Shown piece after piece: positions 33,801 to 46,200 of a DNA stretch of 64,000 nt. The stretch covers positions 3,175,001-3,239,000 of the forward strand of contig NC_064039.1 in the NCBI RefSeq assembly GCF_932526225.1, written 5' to 3'. Made by a program: the position numbers and the translations under genes. The DNA is from Nematostella vectensis (lineage: Eukaryota > Cnidaria > Anthozoa > Actiniaria > Edwardsiidae). The notes beneath the pieces are model-generated. The model was not told where the DNA came from, did not search any database, and saw nothing but the letters and a program-made list of their open reading frames with translations. Numbering within the stretch: the first letter of the stretch is position 1; each line of letters starts with the position of its first letter.

Positions 33801-35426
33801 GCTGCATCTTTAGATAGCCCACTTTGTGAGGAATTCACATTTAATGGGAAGAATGGGATCATTCCTGTGAGTTTGTTAATGGCAACATTCTCAATTGTTT
33901 TATTATGAGTTTCTGGAAAATAATCACTTCTGTCACTACGTTGTGTTTGTTGATCAGTTGTTGTTGGACATCTACAAGCACTTGAATCTGCTTTCTCAAT
34001 GATACATGACTCCCCACTGTTTGAGTCACTAGGAGACAATTCCATGTCCTCACGTTCAATCTTATTATTACAAGCATTTTCCTTCTCGTTATTGTTACCC
34101 ACTGACTTAAATTCACCAGATGGTTTATTTTCTTGGGATTTTTCTGATGACAGTGGTATAAATTCTGGAAGCAGGTTCGGACTGCTAGTGTTGCTGGATG
34201 GTGGACTTACTGGGGGTGTCAACCCTGGGAATAATAAGGTCAAAGTTTCAGCTATCAGTATTTATAACATGCATTAAAAAAAACAGGAGATCTTTGGCAT
34301 GAATATATATTGCTAAAGTGCACATGAGCTCATTGGGAGGCTTTTCAATACCACATGAAAGCCCCTAAACGTATTAAAAAAAACACAGACCCAAAACTTA
34401 CCAAAAGCGTGATTAGTTGAGGACTGCATTTTATTTGTTACAGGATCTTTCACCGGGAAGCCTAATGGGCTTAAATTCTTGTTGCTGCAAGATAACATTA
34501 TTACATGAGATGGATTATAGGTATTCTAATATGTAGATACTGTCCATATTAACTAGAATAAAAAACATATATGAATAGAGTGTTAATTTACCCCGGAGAA
34601 GATACAGGAGTGAGAGCTATTGAAGAATCTTCGACTTTAGTATGAGCTATAATCAAGCCAAAAAAAAATCTGTTAGGTCATATCTAGAGTTTCCATCAAA
34701 ACAAGACCATCATTCACCATACATAGTTTACACTTACTTTGAGACTCTTCGTACTCAAGGAACTTTTCCAACAAGCTGCTAACATCTCTGGCTTCAATGA
34801 CAACTGCTGAAATAATTACATGAAGTAATAACATCCAGTTATTCATCTTTTTAGATTTTCCTTCCCTATATAAATACACTACACAATATGGTAGAAACAA
34901 AAAAAGTGTGAATAGAGGAGATCAAACATGAGGCCAGCGCCCAGAGGTCTCCTTTCCCCAGGTATTTTTATTTTATTAGCTTCGCCACGATAGGCAGGGT
35001 AGCCGCAACAGCATGGCCATTTATTGCAGACCCTTTAAAAACTACATAATTACAACAGATAGAAGATGTAAAAATACTATTTACAAAAAGTGAGAGAGAC
35101 TCACCTGTTTTCTGGTTATCTTTGTTGTTACTTGGGGATTTGAACACAACACTTTTAGGGTTCTAGGAAACAGTAAAAAGATTTGTTATATTGTAAGTAT
35201 CTAATGTGTCCTAGTAACTGAAAATGGCATTAAAAAAAACCCTACTGTTTATGTAGTATCCCAAAATCTCTATGATGCAAAAATAACTTTTTATCCTTTT
35301 TTAATGTTGGAGTGTCTGTGCTACTATTCAACAAGGCAATAGCCTTTTTCCATGTATAGACGTCTCGATATTGCAGAGGATACCTTATCTGACACAACCA
35401 ACTTTTGATAATGAAGAAAGGCAGGT
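30847..35426 (-). CDS. PGC-1 family transcriptional coactivator (PPARGC1-like), 5' end unresolved
   Basis: Exons on the - strand, 5' to 3': 35426-35384, 35162-35105, 34803-34738, 34634-34592, 34484-34402, 34224-33374, 32354-32233, 32010-31952, 31659-31573, 31010-30847; phases agree throughout and give at least 525 residues. Evidence for PGC-1: an LxxLL-like SSLLEKFLEYEE; FGLTPPVSPP, matching the GLTPPTTPP region of PGC-1alpha; an Arg-Ser region (RSRSRSRGRSWSRQRS, about 33500-33600); the RRM beginning EERRIVYVGKI with GDNYAFVTF; the GGRRKF box; and the acidic C-terminus DELDFDALLRMAMKRK, matching the SLDFDSLLKEAQRSL end. PGC-1 proteins bind nuclear receptors and NRF-type factors and drive mitochondrial biogenesis. 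The first exon enters in phase 2, so coding sequence exists upstream that I could not place. Confidence 0.9.
31062..31240. repeat. 17-bp minisatellite in a PGC-1 intron
   Basis: About ten to eleven perfect copies of CCACTGCTAACCTCACC, 50 bp from the last coding exon of the PGC-1 gene. Confidence 0.97.
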
Positions 35427-35811
35427 CTAAACAGAAAACAAGACAAGTAAAGGTAAGTCTACTTGATTGCAGAGGCTTGTAAAGGTCGTAGTAAGCATTT
35501 TCCGGGTTGAGTTTTAGACACAAACAAAAATTATCAGATGACATAAAACAAGATAAAAACCAAGCATGTTAGGTGATAGAAATTTGGTTCAAGTTTTCTG
35601 CTTTAGTTATTGAAAGAAGAAGTCCTTTCTCTGTTATTTCCACCAGTAGGGTTAAAATTTGGTTAAGTTTACCGTTCCACGTGGACCACGCTAAAAAAGC
35701 GTGATCCTTGTAGTAAGTACTCTGGTAAATCGGTCCACTTCAAATGAGTTTAGGACGCTGTAAAAACTATAAAAAGTATCTCAGTGATAAGCTGAATAGC
35801 TTTTCTACCTT

Positions 35812-36159
35812 TTTATGCCTGACCTCTGCCGCCATGGGGGAGTATAAATTTGATTCACGCTGTTCCAAACGTGTTCGAAGCCGGTGACTCGTAGTACGAG
35901 GAGTGACCGTTCTCTTTCTCCGATTATGTCTCTCAAATATATCCAATAACAAATAGGTAGACTCCTTGACTACTAATGACCTTAAACGTTCAAAAGAACC
36001 AGGTGAAATGACGACTTTAAGCCAAATTTCTACCGAATTCCGCTCAGCTATGAAACGACCATCAAAGGAGAGAAACGAGCGAGAGGTACCATGTTGCACA
36101 ACCATGACGTCATCGTAAAAGGTGGAATCCACAGGAAACCCAAAAACCGGAGACTTGCT
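35812..36159 (-). CDS. Candidate upstream exon on the PGC-1 strand
   Basis: Open from an acceptor-like TTTCTTCATCAG at about 36160 to a GTAGAA donor-like site near 35811. The reading frame contains SPVFGFPVDSTF, a basic NRRKRTV segment, and a MAAEVRHKK start-like context (CCCCCATGGCGG). No family recognised. Its exit phase (0) does not match the entry phase of the exon at 35426, so either an exon between them is missing, it is 5' untranslated sequence of the PGC-1 gene, or it is chance. Treat as tentative. Confidence 0.3.
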
Positions 36160-36352
36160 GATGAAGAAAAAAAGTAAATGGCCAGAAAAGGGTCAAAAAA
36201 GGGCAAAAGCTCAAACTTTTGAAAAATCCCTACACAGAAGTGGAAAAAGAGCAAGTTTTGAAATGAAAAAAAAAGCGACAATGTTGATCAAGGATCGAGC
36301 TTCATAGATATAGGTGAGATAAAAAAAAATAGACCATACTTCCAGACATGCG

Positions 36353-36571
36353 CTAAAACACCGTATGGCAGCATAAAGCTTTATTGCTAGGCTGGAGATT
36401 TCGGCCCCAACGCCGCGATCTAACGATCTGTCCAACACAAAGGAGCCTGAGCATGTCGGTTACAATATCGGGGTCTTTTGCACGCTTGTGTCTCTTGGGA
36501 GCTGTTGCGTTGCTATAGCAGTGTAATAGTAATACAAATGTTCGCGGGAATTTAATTTCGCGTCTCTTCAT
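36353..36571 (-). CDS. Tentative small ORF at the divergent promoter, - strand
   Basis: A 72-codon frame begins MKRREIKFPRTF at 36571 and ends TVF with a stop at 36353. It contains KRHKRAKDP, a nuclear-localisation-like basic run. It sits where the first exon of the PGC-1 gene would be expected, 60-70 bp from the upstream open reading frame of the release factor. No family recognised; could be a first exon, a leader, or noncoding. Confidence 0.25.
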   Translation of the reverse strand: MKRREIKFPRTFVLLLHCYSNATAPKRHKRAKDPDIVTDMLRLLCVGQIVRSRRWGRNLQPSNKALCCHTVF

Positions 36572-36729
36572 TTCTTGATAAGGCTTGGGAGACCTGTTGC
36601 TTTTTCAGCGGCTGCTACTTTTAGTCTCTATTCAAAATGGCCGACGGACAAGCATCGCAAGCCACCGACGACGAAAATGGATGATAAAATGATCATTTGT
36701 TATTAATCCTCTAGATACTAGCTATTCAG
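36572..36729. promoter_or_regulatory. Probable divergent promoter region with upstream ORFs of the release factor gene
   Basis: Between the - strand PGC-1 side and the ATG at 36730. On the + strand a 15-codon upstream ORF (MADGQASQATDDENG) lies at 36637-36684 with a good AAAATGG context, and a second ATG at 36677 opens a short overlapping ORF. No TATA box is evident. Head-to-head spacing suggests shared regulation, but transcription start sites cannot be read from sequence alone. Confidence 0.4.
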
Positions 36730-39700
36730 ATGCGGGGTAATTTCGTGTTAGCGTGGAAGGCCTTTAATGGATTTGGATTTTTTCAGCTAATAAAAAAACA
36801 ATTGTCAAAAACTGAACTAAGGAAGTTTACGTTCAATGCCAACGGTGAGTTGTAAAAGTTGTATTTCATTTTTAAATCAATTAATTAATTTGCGTCTTTT
36901 TTTCGTGGCAATATATTGACTATCCTTCATCCTAGGCATTCCGTCGCCAAAATCATTTTCGAGCTATCTTGGCACAGTTCTAGATGATCACCTCCGAAAT
37001 GTCTTACAGCAACATAGAACAATATCAGACAGACTTTCTAGACCCCAGGATCTCGCCACTGATGAGCACAGAACACTGTCAAAGACACTTTCCTCCCTTG
37101 CCCCATTGGTGGAGCTGATAAAAACCTTGGAAGCAAAACAAAAGGTAATATAAAACATGTTCTCTTCCTTGGGGAGTATGAGGTTTCCACCTGTAGGCAA
37201 AAAAAAATGTTTTTGGTTGCTGCCAGAATCCAGAGTTTGTGCTTTATTGAAGCTTTTTATTTTATTTTTTATTTTAAGTTTTTCTTTCCTAATCCTGTAG
37301 AATCATTTGAGTTTTGTGCTCTTCGATAACAAGAAATGGCAAAATATAGGCATCCAAACACGGCATACATACAATATTGTCTTTGGAAAACCCTAATTTC
37401 CTGCCCAGCCATCTTTAGTATCAGTCTGAAATCCATCGAGGATGGCTGTATAGGAAACTTGGGAAAGCCTTTCACTGCACTGAAAAGTGTTGCAATAGTG
37501 CCTCCGATTGGATAAATTAAATCTTCATACAAGAAGCCTAATTTTGGTATTAAAAGAAAATATATAAAATAAATGAAAAAATAAATTTACATTACCCTCT
37601 GCACACTCCCAAGGAATAAATCAGGACCAGAAACAAAATATTTGTTTATGTGGCCTTATCTTATGAACATAGTATTTAAATTATATGAATTTGAGAGGAA
37701 ATGATTGTTTAAAAGTTTACATTTTACTGTATGGAATTAATAATATAATATAATAATAATAATCAGTTTATTGCCCATTATCATAGTCTAGGACTATATT
37801 ACAAATATAGGAAATTATACATATTTGTAAGTAACAAATTTGGCAAAACAATCAGTCTTAGGAATCGGACATTCACACCTAGTTGAGCCTGAGCGTAGCC
37901 CATAGCTGTGGTCAACCCTTGAGTACTTCGGTAGCAGGTGCTCAAGAAAACCTGAAGACTGTATGCTTGATATGATATTGCGGCACACATTATCGCTACG
38001 CTCATCCAGCTGTAATAAGCTGCAGTCCTCAAGGGCGACACTGTATGAGAGCTCAAGACAGATAATGCATAGTGAAGATTTTTGTACACTTTCTACAAGT
38101 ATGCACAGATAATCTGGCAGGTTAGCCCAGACAGGGGATGCATGTTCCAGGATAGGCCTCACAATACTACAATAAACTAGGACAATATCAGACTTATGGG
38201 CACCAGCTTTCTTTAAGACGCGTAAGGCATAAAGGCGTTTACGAGCTCTTTTGAAAATATAATCAATGTAATGGCTCCTGGACAGATAACTGGACAGGTG
38301 CACACCTAGGATCTTATAGGTTGCTACTCGTTCAATAACTTGACATGCTATTTGTAACAGGCAGGCTAAGATGGCTTGTTTTTTAGAAAATCAATACACA
38401 TCTCTTTGCATTTAGTGCGGTTAAGACGCATACCGTGATCCGAGGAGTACGAAGAGATATCACTTGCAATAGTTGGCAGAAGGCTAGGTGAATATCTTGG
38501 ATTTATTTCAAGTACAGATTGATCGTCAACATACTTGACTCTAGTGTTTCGATTGCTGACTAGGTTATTGACTAACACAGCAAACAACAGGGGGGGAAGT
38601 CAATTACTTCATTTCCAGCTTTTTTATTTTTATTATTTATCCCAAAAAAGGATAAACACCAAACTCTCTTTGTTTTAGGAACAAGAAGAACTCTCAGATC
38701 TTATCAAAGAAGGTGGAGAGCTAGGGAAGATGGCAGAGGAAGACAGAAAGTCTCATTTAGTAGAGATGAAAAAGATACAGGTATTTGCCTAAGCTGAGTA
38801 CTGTATCACATTTTGTTTAGATCACATAAATGAAGAAATCTCTTGCTTTTACCACCACCAACTTAATCAGCATTACCAACACAACATCATTATTATCATT
38901 GTTATCGTCATTAACACTTCTATCACCAATGGTTAAACCACTCACATATTATTCAGGGGCAGGTCCAGGAGCTCCAAAAAGAGAGGCCGAAGCAAAAAAT
39001 AATAAATAGTAAATAACACTTATATAGCGCTCATACATTGCTGTTCTGAGCAAGGGTTTCAAGAAAGGGGGGCCAAATTTAATGTTCTTTCATGTATTTC
39101 CTTATATTTTTTCAAAGCCAAATATCTGAAAATAGGGGTGCCGGCCCACCCCTATATCCGCTCCTGTTATTTAAATCATTATTATCACCACCACAATTAT
39201 TATCTAGAATCATACTTGGATCATCTGAGTAGGTGTTGCTAGTCACAAAATTCCAACCTGTTTTTCTTTAGAATGATATAATGAAAGCTCTCATACCAAA
39301 AGATGAAGCAGATGAGAATGATGTCATTCTTGAAGTCAGAGCAGGTATGTATAGTTTTGTTTCATCTCTTATCAGAAGCAAATATTCTCCTGGATGGGCC
39401 TCTTGAAAACCTTCTCAATCTGCCCCTGCTCATTGTTAATCATTACATGTAATGTCTGAATTTGCCTTAGGCACTGGAGGTCAAGAGGCATCTCTGTTTG
39501 CAAGTGAAATGTTCATCATGTATCAAAGGTAAAGGTGTTCAACTCATCAAGTTTAAGATTACTTTCACAAACACTGAAAAAATTTGTCTGGTAAAGTGTA
39601 TGTACCCCCATCTTACCTAAGGTAAGGTAATAATATAAAGGTAGCCTATTTTGCATGCAATTTGTTTACCTTTGAAGTTCTTTTTTTCAGATTTGCAGCT

Positions 39701-40811
39701 TTTAAAAAATGGAAGTTTGACATTCTAGATATTGCCAGGAGTGATACAGGGGGATACAAGGTAACTACAGTACACAACACTCGGAAGTGTCTGCCTAAAG
39801 GGACTTGTGACTTTCTGTGCCAGTGAGGTACAACTATTTATTTGGTCCTATTATATATGTGGGTTTAGGTTTTTGAGGCATCAATTTATAGACTTAGATT
39901 TCTTGGTGATTGATCATTATCTCACTTAACCAAATCTACCATTTTCTTTTATCAGGAAGCTTCGGCAAGTATTTCTGGATATGGTGTTTTTGGTAAAATG
40001 AAAGTAAGTTTGTTTCAAATACAAAAACAGTTGATCTATTCAGAAGCTTGTATTTTCAGAAAAATTGAAATAAGTGCTCCTCCCCAATTAGTGCCTCTCT
40101 CCAATAAGCACCCCCCTCCCCCCCCCCCCCTGCAAAACCCGAAAAATTAAATAAGCACCATGGACACTTATTTAAATTATCACAATGATACCTGAACATT
40201 TAAGCCAAAAGATATGTTTGAGATCATAATCCATATTTGCAATGAAATAATGTATACAGTATGAAATGTATAATGCATTTACAGTTTTCATTTAGTCTCA
40301 ATCATTTAATTTGTAATGTTTTATAGTTTGAGGTGGGTGTTCACCGGGTTCAACGAGTGCCTGTTACCGAGGCACAAGGAAGAGTGCATACCAGCACGAT
40401 GACTGTTGCAGTGCTTCCTCAACCACAAGAAGTAGATGTGATAATCAGTCCCAATGACCTGAAGATTGACACCTTCCGCGCTTCAGGGTATGGTGTATGT
40501 TAGGGTGGTAGAGTAAATGTGAAATTAGAATGTCTTTGTTTCACTGTTTGGCTAGTGAAGTTCATGTCATCAAAAAGTAGGGTTCTTCCTCACTAAACTG
40601 TCCTTACTTTAAGTGCGAAGTGTGTACCCCATGATGATGGATTTATAAATGCTTATTTTTAGTGCTGGTGGACAACACGTCAACACTACAGACAGTGCAG
40701 TTCGCATAACACATATTCCATCAGGCATGGTGGTTAGTTCGCAAGAAGAACGCTCTCAATTCAAGGTTGGTATAAGTCTATCAAACATACTGTACCATTT
40801 TTTAAGGCATG

Positions 40812-40854
<43 letters not shown>

Positions 40855-42344
40855 TTTTAAAATAAAATGTCCAACTCATTTTATTTTTATAATGGTCTAA
40901 GAATTACCCTTGGTGCCTTAGGCTCTATGATTGCAAAAAAATTGGAAAACACACACACACCTGAACAATTATGTTCTATTCTTTCACCAGAACAAAGCAA
41001 AGGCAATGCAAGTTCTTCGTGCAAGACTGTACGATCTTCAAAGGCGGGAAGCAGATTCGGCTCGTGTCCATGCTCGTAGAACACAGGTTTGTGAGTGACA
41101 TTTACATGGTGGTAACCTTTATCATATTAGTGGTGTCATTTTTGTGTACTAACTCACTCAAAGAAGGAAGGGCCTGTCTTTTTTACCGTGGTAGAGCCAC
41201 TGGCGCTAACTATCAGGTCCATTTTTATCAAAATGTTATCAAACTTTATCAAAACAACTAAGCATGTAAACAAACCTATTTTGGTCCCCCAATACAAAAT
41301 GCGATTCTGTGATGTTTTTATCAACATAAATTATGAAAGTCAACATCTTCAAATTCAAAGTGCTTTGCCGGCATTTTTACTTTCCAATTGTAACATAAAT
41401 CAGGTATGAACATTGAATTGCAACATAAATCAGGTATGTAAACAGTCTGGAAATCCATGATCATAGTTGAAACAATCATGTGAAAACCAGAGAACATGAC
41501 CATGTAGTAATTTGCATGCCTACATAGGGTTCAACTCACTCATCATTTGACTATGTCAACAACAGGGATTAAACTCTGGTTGGCTTATTCTAACAATCAG
41601 ACTATGAGTCTTATTGAAGTGTCTCGTATGGGGGAGGGACAGGGAGTGGGCAGGATTCTCTTGTATGCATCTGAAAATCAGTCTGTATATGACCACATTA
41701 TATCACCGTAGCTGTCAACTCACCTGCTTTAGGCGGATGTCACAAGATTTTTGACATCATCACAAGTTAATTTTTTTTAGAATGTTCATACATTCTCTCT
41801 ATTCACCTGCATTGGCTCTCTTGGGTGTTTTCACATATTTACTGTGTTTCACCCGATTTCACCTGCCATAGAATCAAGCTTAAGGATACAATTCCACCAT
41901 AGCTACTACAAGATCATCGTCCCCTCTTATTTCCCTCATTATGTGGCCACACCTATCACATGGTTGACCTTTGTGTTTCATATGACCTTGACTACAGGGT
42001 TAACAGTGATTGCTTTCAATCTTAGCTGGTTCTCATCCTTTTATCTCTGTAGATTGGAACTGCTGAACGATCAGAAAAAATCAGAACTTACAACTTCCCT
42101 CAGGTTTGTTTTCCTTGCTGTCTGCCACCTTTCTCAAAACTAATCTTACTTACATTTACTTCTTGTTTAAATCCAGGGACGTGTCACAGACCATCGCATT
42201 GGCATGACGTCACACACTGTGGATAAATTCTTAGAAGGAGGAGTGTTGTTGGAGGATATGATAGATGCCCTGAGGGTCCAGGACGAGAGAGATGCCCTTA
42301 AAGAGTTAGTTGATCGTTATACAACAAACATCAACCAGAGATAG
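36730..42344 (+). CDS. MTRF1L: Mitochondrial class I peptide chain release factor, MTRF1L type
   Basis: Twelve exons: 36730-36844, 36936-37144, 38679-38780, 39272-39344, 39471-39528, 39691-39760, 39956-40003, 40327-40487, 40663-40765, 40991-41086, 42053-42103, 42177-42344; total 1,254 nt, 417 residues (human MTRF1L is 380). The N-terminus [12 protein letters not shown] is basic and hydrophobic, as in a mitochondrial presequence. The middle [10 protein letters not shown] to GVHRVQRVP is the PCRF domain. The codon-recognition PxT motif reads PVT at residues 237-239, without the insertion typical of MTRF1. The catalytic GGQ is at residues 281-283 ([16 protein letters not shown]). The end [14 protein letters not shown] is the RF1 signature. 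It reads UAA/UAG in mitochondrial ribosomes. Intron 2 hosts a LINE fragment on the opposite strand. Confidence 0.93.
37805..38590 (-). mobile_element. Degenerate non-LTR retrotransposon (LINE) reverse-transcriptase fragment
   Basis: In intron 2 of the release factor gene. The frame at 38587-38366 has the RT active-site text VKYVDDQSV followed by [12 protein letters not shown]; a frameshift near 38340 leads into 38303-37815 with [29 protein letters not shown] and [15 protein letters not shown], the standard post-RT region of CR1/L2/jockey-like LINEs. No endonuclease domain and no intact frame, so it is dead on arrival or decayed. Confidence 0.85.
40814..40852. repeat. (AT)n microsatellite
   Basis: About 18 TA dinucleotides in an intron of the release factor gene. 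Confidence 0.95.
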
Positions 42345-43249
42345 CACAGCTTGTGGGTCAGTGTTCTAATGCATGTGAATTAGATGCGCAAGACGATACA
42401 TTTGATTGTATTGAATGGCAGATCCTTGAAATCAGTAGAGAACAAGTTGATTACTTAGTAGAACTAAGCTGCTTAAAATGATTATCTTTATTCTTCCCTT
42501 TGATACCTTAGAGAATTTTCCCAGATATCAAACAGTCTGCCCTGTAAATTTTGTATTTGCTTTACTACAAAGTTAGATAAAGCAATAATAATAAGTCAAT
42601 GAATTTATTCCATACAGCACCTGGTAACAAATATGTACAACCTTTTTTTTTATCAAAAGTGAATGAATTCTAGCCCACTGCTCAGGGACTTTAAGGTGTT
42701 GATTGAAATGAGTGACTAGTGAAACACTAGTCTACAGTGTTCTCCATTTGAAATGGTACAGGAACCTTAATGGTACCACAGTAAGCCTAATAGTAACACA
42801 GGTAGCCAAAATGTCAAGGTTAGTTTATAACAAATGACCTAATGTTGTGTACAGTTAATAAAGGGCTACCCAAGTAGCTCCAAACAAAGCGGTTTACATA
42901 AACCCCTAAAACAAAGTGTACAAGCCAGCATAAAGGAGAACAAAGATGTTACAGTGAATAAGGGTTACATCAGGTTGTGTTTTTCAGGTTTATGAAAACC
43001 ACTCAAGTTCTTGTTATTTTATAATGTGAACAATAACAATAGTATCATAATATTAAGTAGCAACTACTGTTGAAATGTTGTTCATGTGGCTGTGTGGATT
43101 CTAACACCAAATCATGTAAATGACTATTTACAGGACCATAGAAGGCCAAACAATTTATATTGTGTACAAAGACTATAATTTGGCAAACTAACATGCAAGT
43201 TTGCTAATAAATTCTTTAAATAAATTAAACTCCAATTTAGCCCTGGGAA
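42345..43249. other. Intergenic gap between convergent genes
   Basis: 3' flank of the release factor (+) and ankyrin gene (-). Contains AGTTAATAAAGG (42855) and TTTAAATAAATTAAAC (43218), possible polyadenylation contexts. No open frame of interest. Confidence 0.55.
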
Positions 43250-46200
43250 CTAGGAATCCTTGTTGTTTGCCTCATTTTTTTTCTGTCCCTTATCATTAGT
43301 TGTGGCAGTGGCCGAGGGGATTTCTTTCATTGCACTTGCACATGAATGTAACCGCTTTCGCAGTTTGTCACATTCATCATCACATCGTTTGCGCTTGTTC
43401 TTCAATGAGCTCACTTCCAACTTCATACGCTCAATTTCCTTAAGTTTAGTGCTGATTTGAGCTTCAATATCTGGGTTAAAAAAGAATGCAGTACATTCAA
43501 TTGGTTGTGCTGTGCTACTAACACTTTACCTATTTTTCTTTTAGATCAAAACTCACAAGATCATAACATTGTGACCAATGATGTGTAGAGGGTAGTAGCC
43601 CATCACTAAATCCAATTATCGAAACACGCTATTGCATATTAGGGCTGTTACTAGAATGTCTAAGGGGGTTTTCTGATTGGAAATATTGGATACCTTTTGC
43701 TTGTATCTGAACTTTTCTGAGGTTAGCTTCATCACGAGCCCGGGCTTTTCCAACCAGTGTGGTAACATCTTGCAGAAGCCCTGCCTCTATCAGGTGTCGC
43801 AGCAAACCAGAGCTGTCCATCATGTCCACTGACAGGCAAACAAAACAAAACATCATCCAACATGTCTAAAACCTGCTTTCTAATTCTTTACAATGTTACA
43901 CTACTTAGCCCTTTTGTGTGTATTTTGTGAGTCTTTGAAATAATATGTTTGATCCATCCACAATAATTTTACCTACCTTACTTGTCCATGTGATCTAACA
44001 TATTCTTATCTAATAACCATTGATCTATTATCCCTTTGGGGAATTGTACACCAACAAAAATTGATTGGGCAGAAGTTTCTAATATTTTTGTCCAAAGGAG
44101 CCCAAGCCTCTAAGACAACTTATTGTCCTCAGCACATATAAGAGAGGAGCTCATCCATTAAGTCTATCTGACTTGCGTGATGCTTGGTTTTGTAGGCTCT
44201 GAAGCCCTATGCAAACAAGATGTTCAACTAAAAATGCTCAATTCTAATAAACTATCAAATGATAATGGAAAATTGTATTTTGATAAATGATGGGTGTCTT
44301 GAATACTCAAAACAAAAAAAAGCAAAATTGTCACATAAGTCGAAGCTAACAAATTTAGGCAAAGCATCTTACAAGCATTCAGTCCTGGGTCTGTACTTGA
44401 AGCATGTTCTTCTTGCATCTGTAGGATTTGCTAAATCACAAATGGTCAACAAATCAGGCAGGGCCATAGCAGGAAGTGAGACACTGGGGGCACGTGCCCC
44501 CCAATAATTTGAAAAATAATGGAAATTACCTGTAGGGGCGTGGCTGTGCCCACAATATGTTCTTAATGTTTCTGTTTTGTGCCACCCCCCCCCCCCCCCC
44601 CCCCAATATTTCAAGGCCTGCTACGGCCCGGTCAGGTCATGTTTAACATTAGAGCTTAAAAAATATCAGAGCCTCCAAAGCATCTCCATGTAATTGCAAT
44701 GTAAATGAGTTCTGATTGTGATGAGCAATGATGATACCTTCTCGACATCCTGATCATCTTCTAAGGGCTCAACTTTTACTGTTTGGACATGAGCAATACG
44801 TGGGTAAGGCTCATCACCATCTTCTCCATCGCTGATTGTTCCAGGCACAGGGCTTTCCAGCGAAGGAGATGTGTTACTGATTGAGGGTGAGTGAGCAAGA
44901 GAGTTGTAGTTGCAGAAACTGTCTGAGCTTTCATCATTGTGAACAATACCAGACAGAATATTAGAGTCATCATGGTCAACTACCTGTGAAGCACATTATC
45001 ACTGTTAGGACCATTCCCTGACCAGGTGGAGGAGAAGGAGGGAGAGGGAGGATGGTAAGATCAAATCAAAATCTGGCACTGCCTAAAACCAAAAGGTTTC
45101 TCCTCTGTACCCTAACATGCTAACATTACTGTAAAGTAGTTGGCCAGCAATTATTTTGTCTTGTATTCAAGCCAAGGGGGCACTGTTTACATGGGGCTTG
45201 AAGCATGACTTGGTCCAACAGCCTATCACCATTTGTGTAACACATTTCCTCAATGCTGGGTCTGTACCTGGTAGTGCATTGTATCAAAACTTATTTTCTA
45301 CGAGATCAATTGATAGAGGGTAACTGTTACCACCCCCTGCTAGCTATGACCACACCCCTCGCCCTGTCAGCTATGACTACACCCCTCCCCCTGCTAGCTA
45401 TGACTACACCCCTCCCCCTGCTAGCTATGACAATACCCTCCCCTGCTAGCTATGACCACACCCTCCCCCTGCTAGCTATGACCACACCCCTTGCCCTGCT
45501 AGCTATGACCACACCCTCCCCCTGCTAGCTATGACCACACCCTCCCCCTGCTAGCTATGACCACACCCCTCCCACTGCTAGCTATGACCACACCCTCCCC
45601 CTGCTAGCTATGACCACACCCCTTGCCCTGCTAGCTATGACCACACCCTCCCCCTACTAGCTACGACCACACCCTCCCCCTGCTAGCTATGAGCATACCC
45701 CTAGCCCTGCTAGCTACGACCACACCCTCCCCCTGCTAGCTATGAGCACACCCCTAGCCCTGCTAGCTACGACCACACCCTCCCCCTGCTAGCTATGACA
45801 CTGAAAGTTACCTTGATAAGCTCCTCAACAAGTGACTCAGTTCCTCTTGCAAGTGCAATATCAAGGGCTGTTTTTCCTTCATTGTTTCTAATACTCCTGT
45901 CAGCACCAGCATTGACAAGTGTCCTAATTGCTTGACAACAGAATTCAATTTTATGTCGTTCTCCGCATGCAAGAATGTGAAGGGCTGTGTCACCATCATC
46001 ATTGACAGCATTTACAATGGCGCTTAAACATTCAGGCATCCTTTTTGCATGTCTCACAATCAATTCAATGCAAGTCTCAAAAAAGTTTGGCTTATGATCT
46101 CCATTTACCAACATCCCTGATGCTGTGTGTAGGGGTGTTTCACCATGGGCCTCATCCTTTATAATTAGTGCCTCTTTAAGAAGTCCCACTATTTTGTTGT

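Noticed and set aside
45335-45800. 26-bp repeat after the first ankyrin exon as a junction-copy array
   Set aside because: It starts about 12 bases inside the intron and contains no exon sequence or donor.
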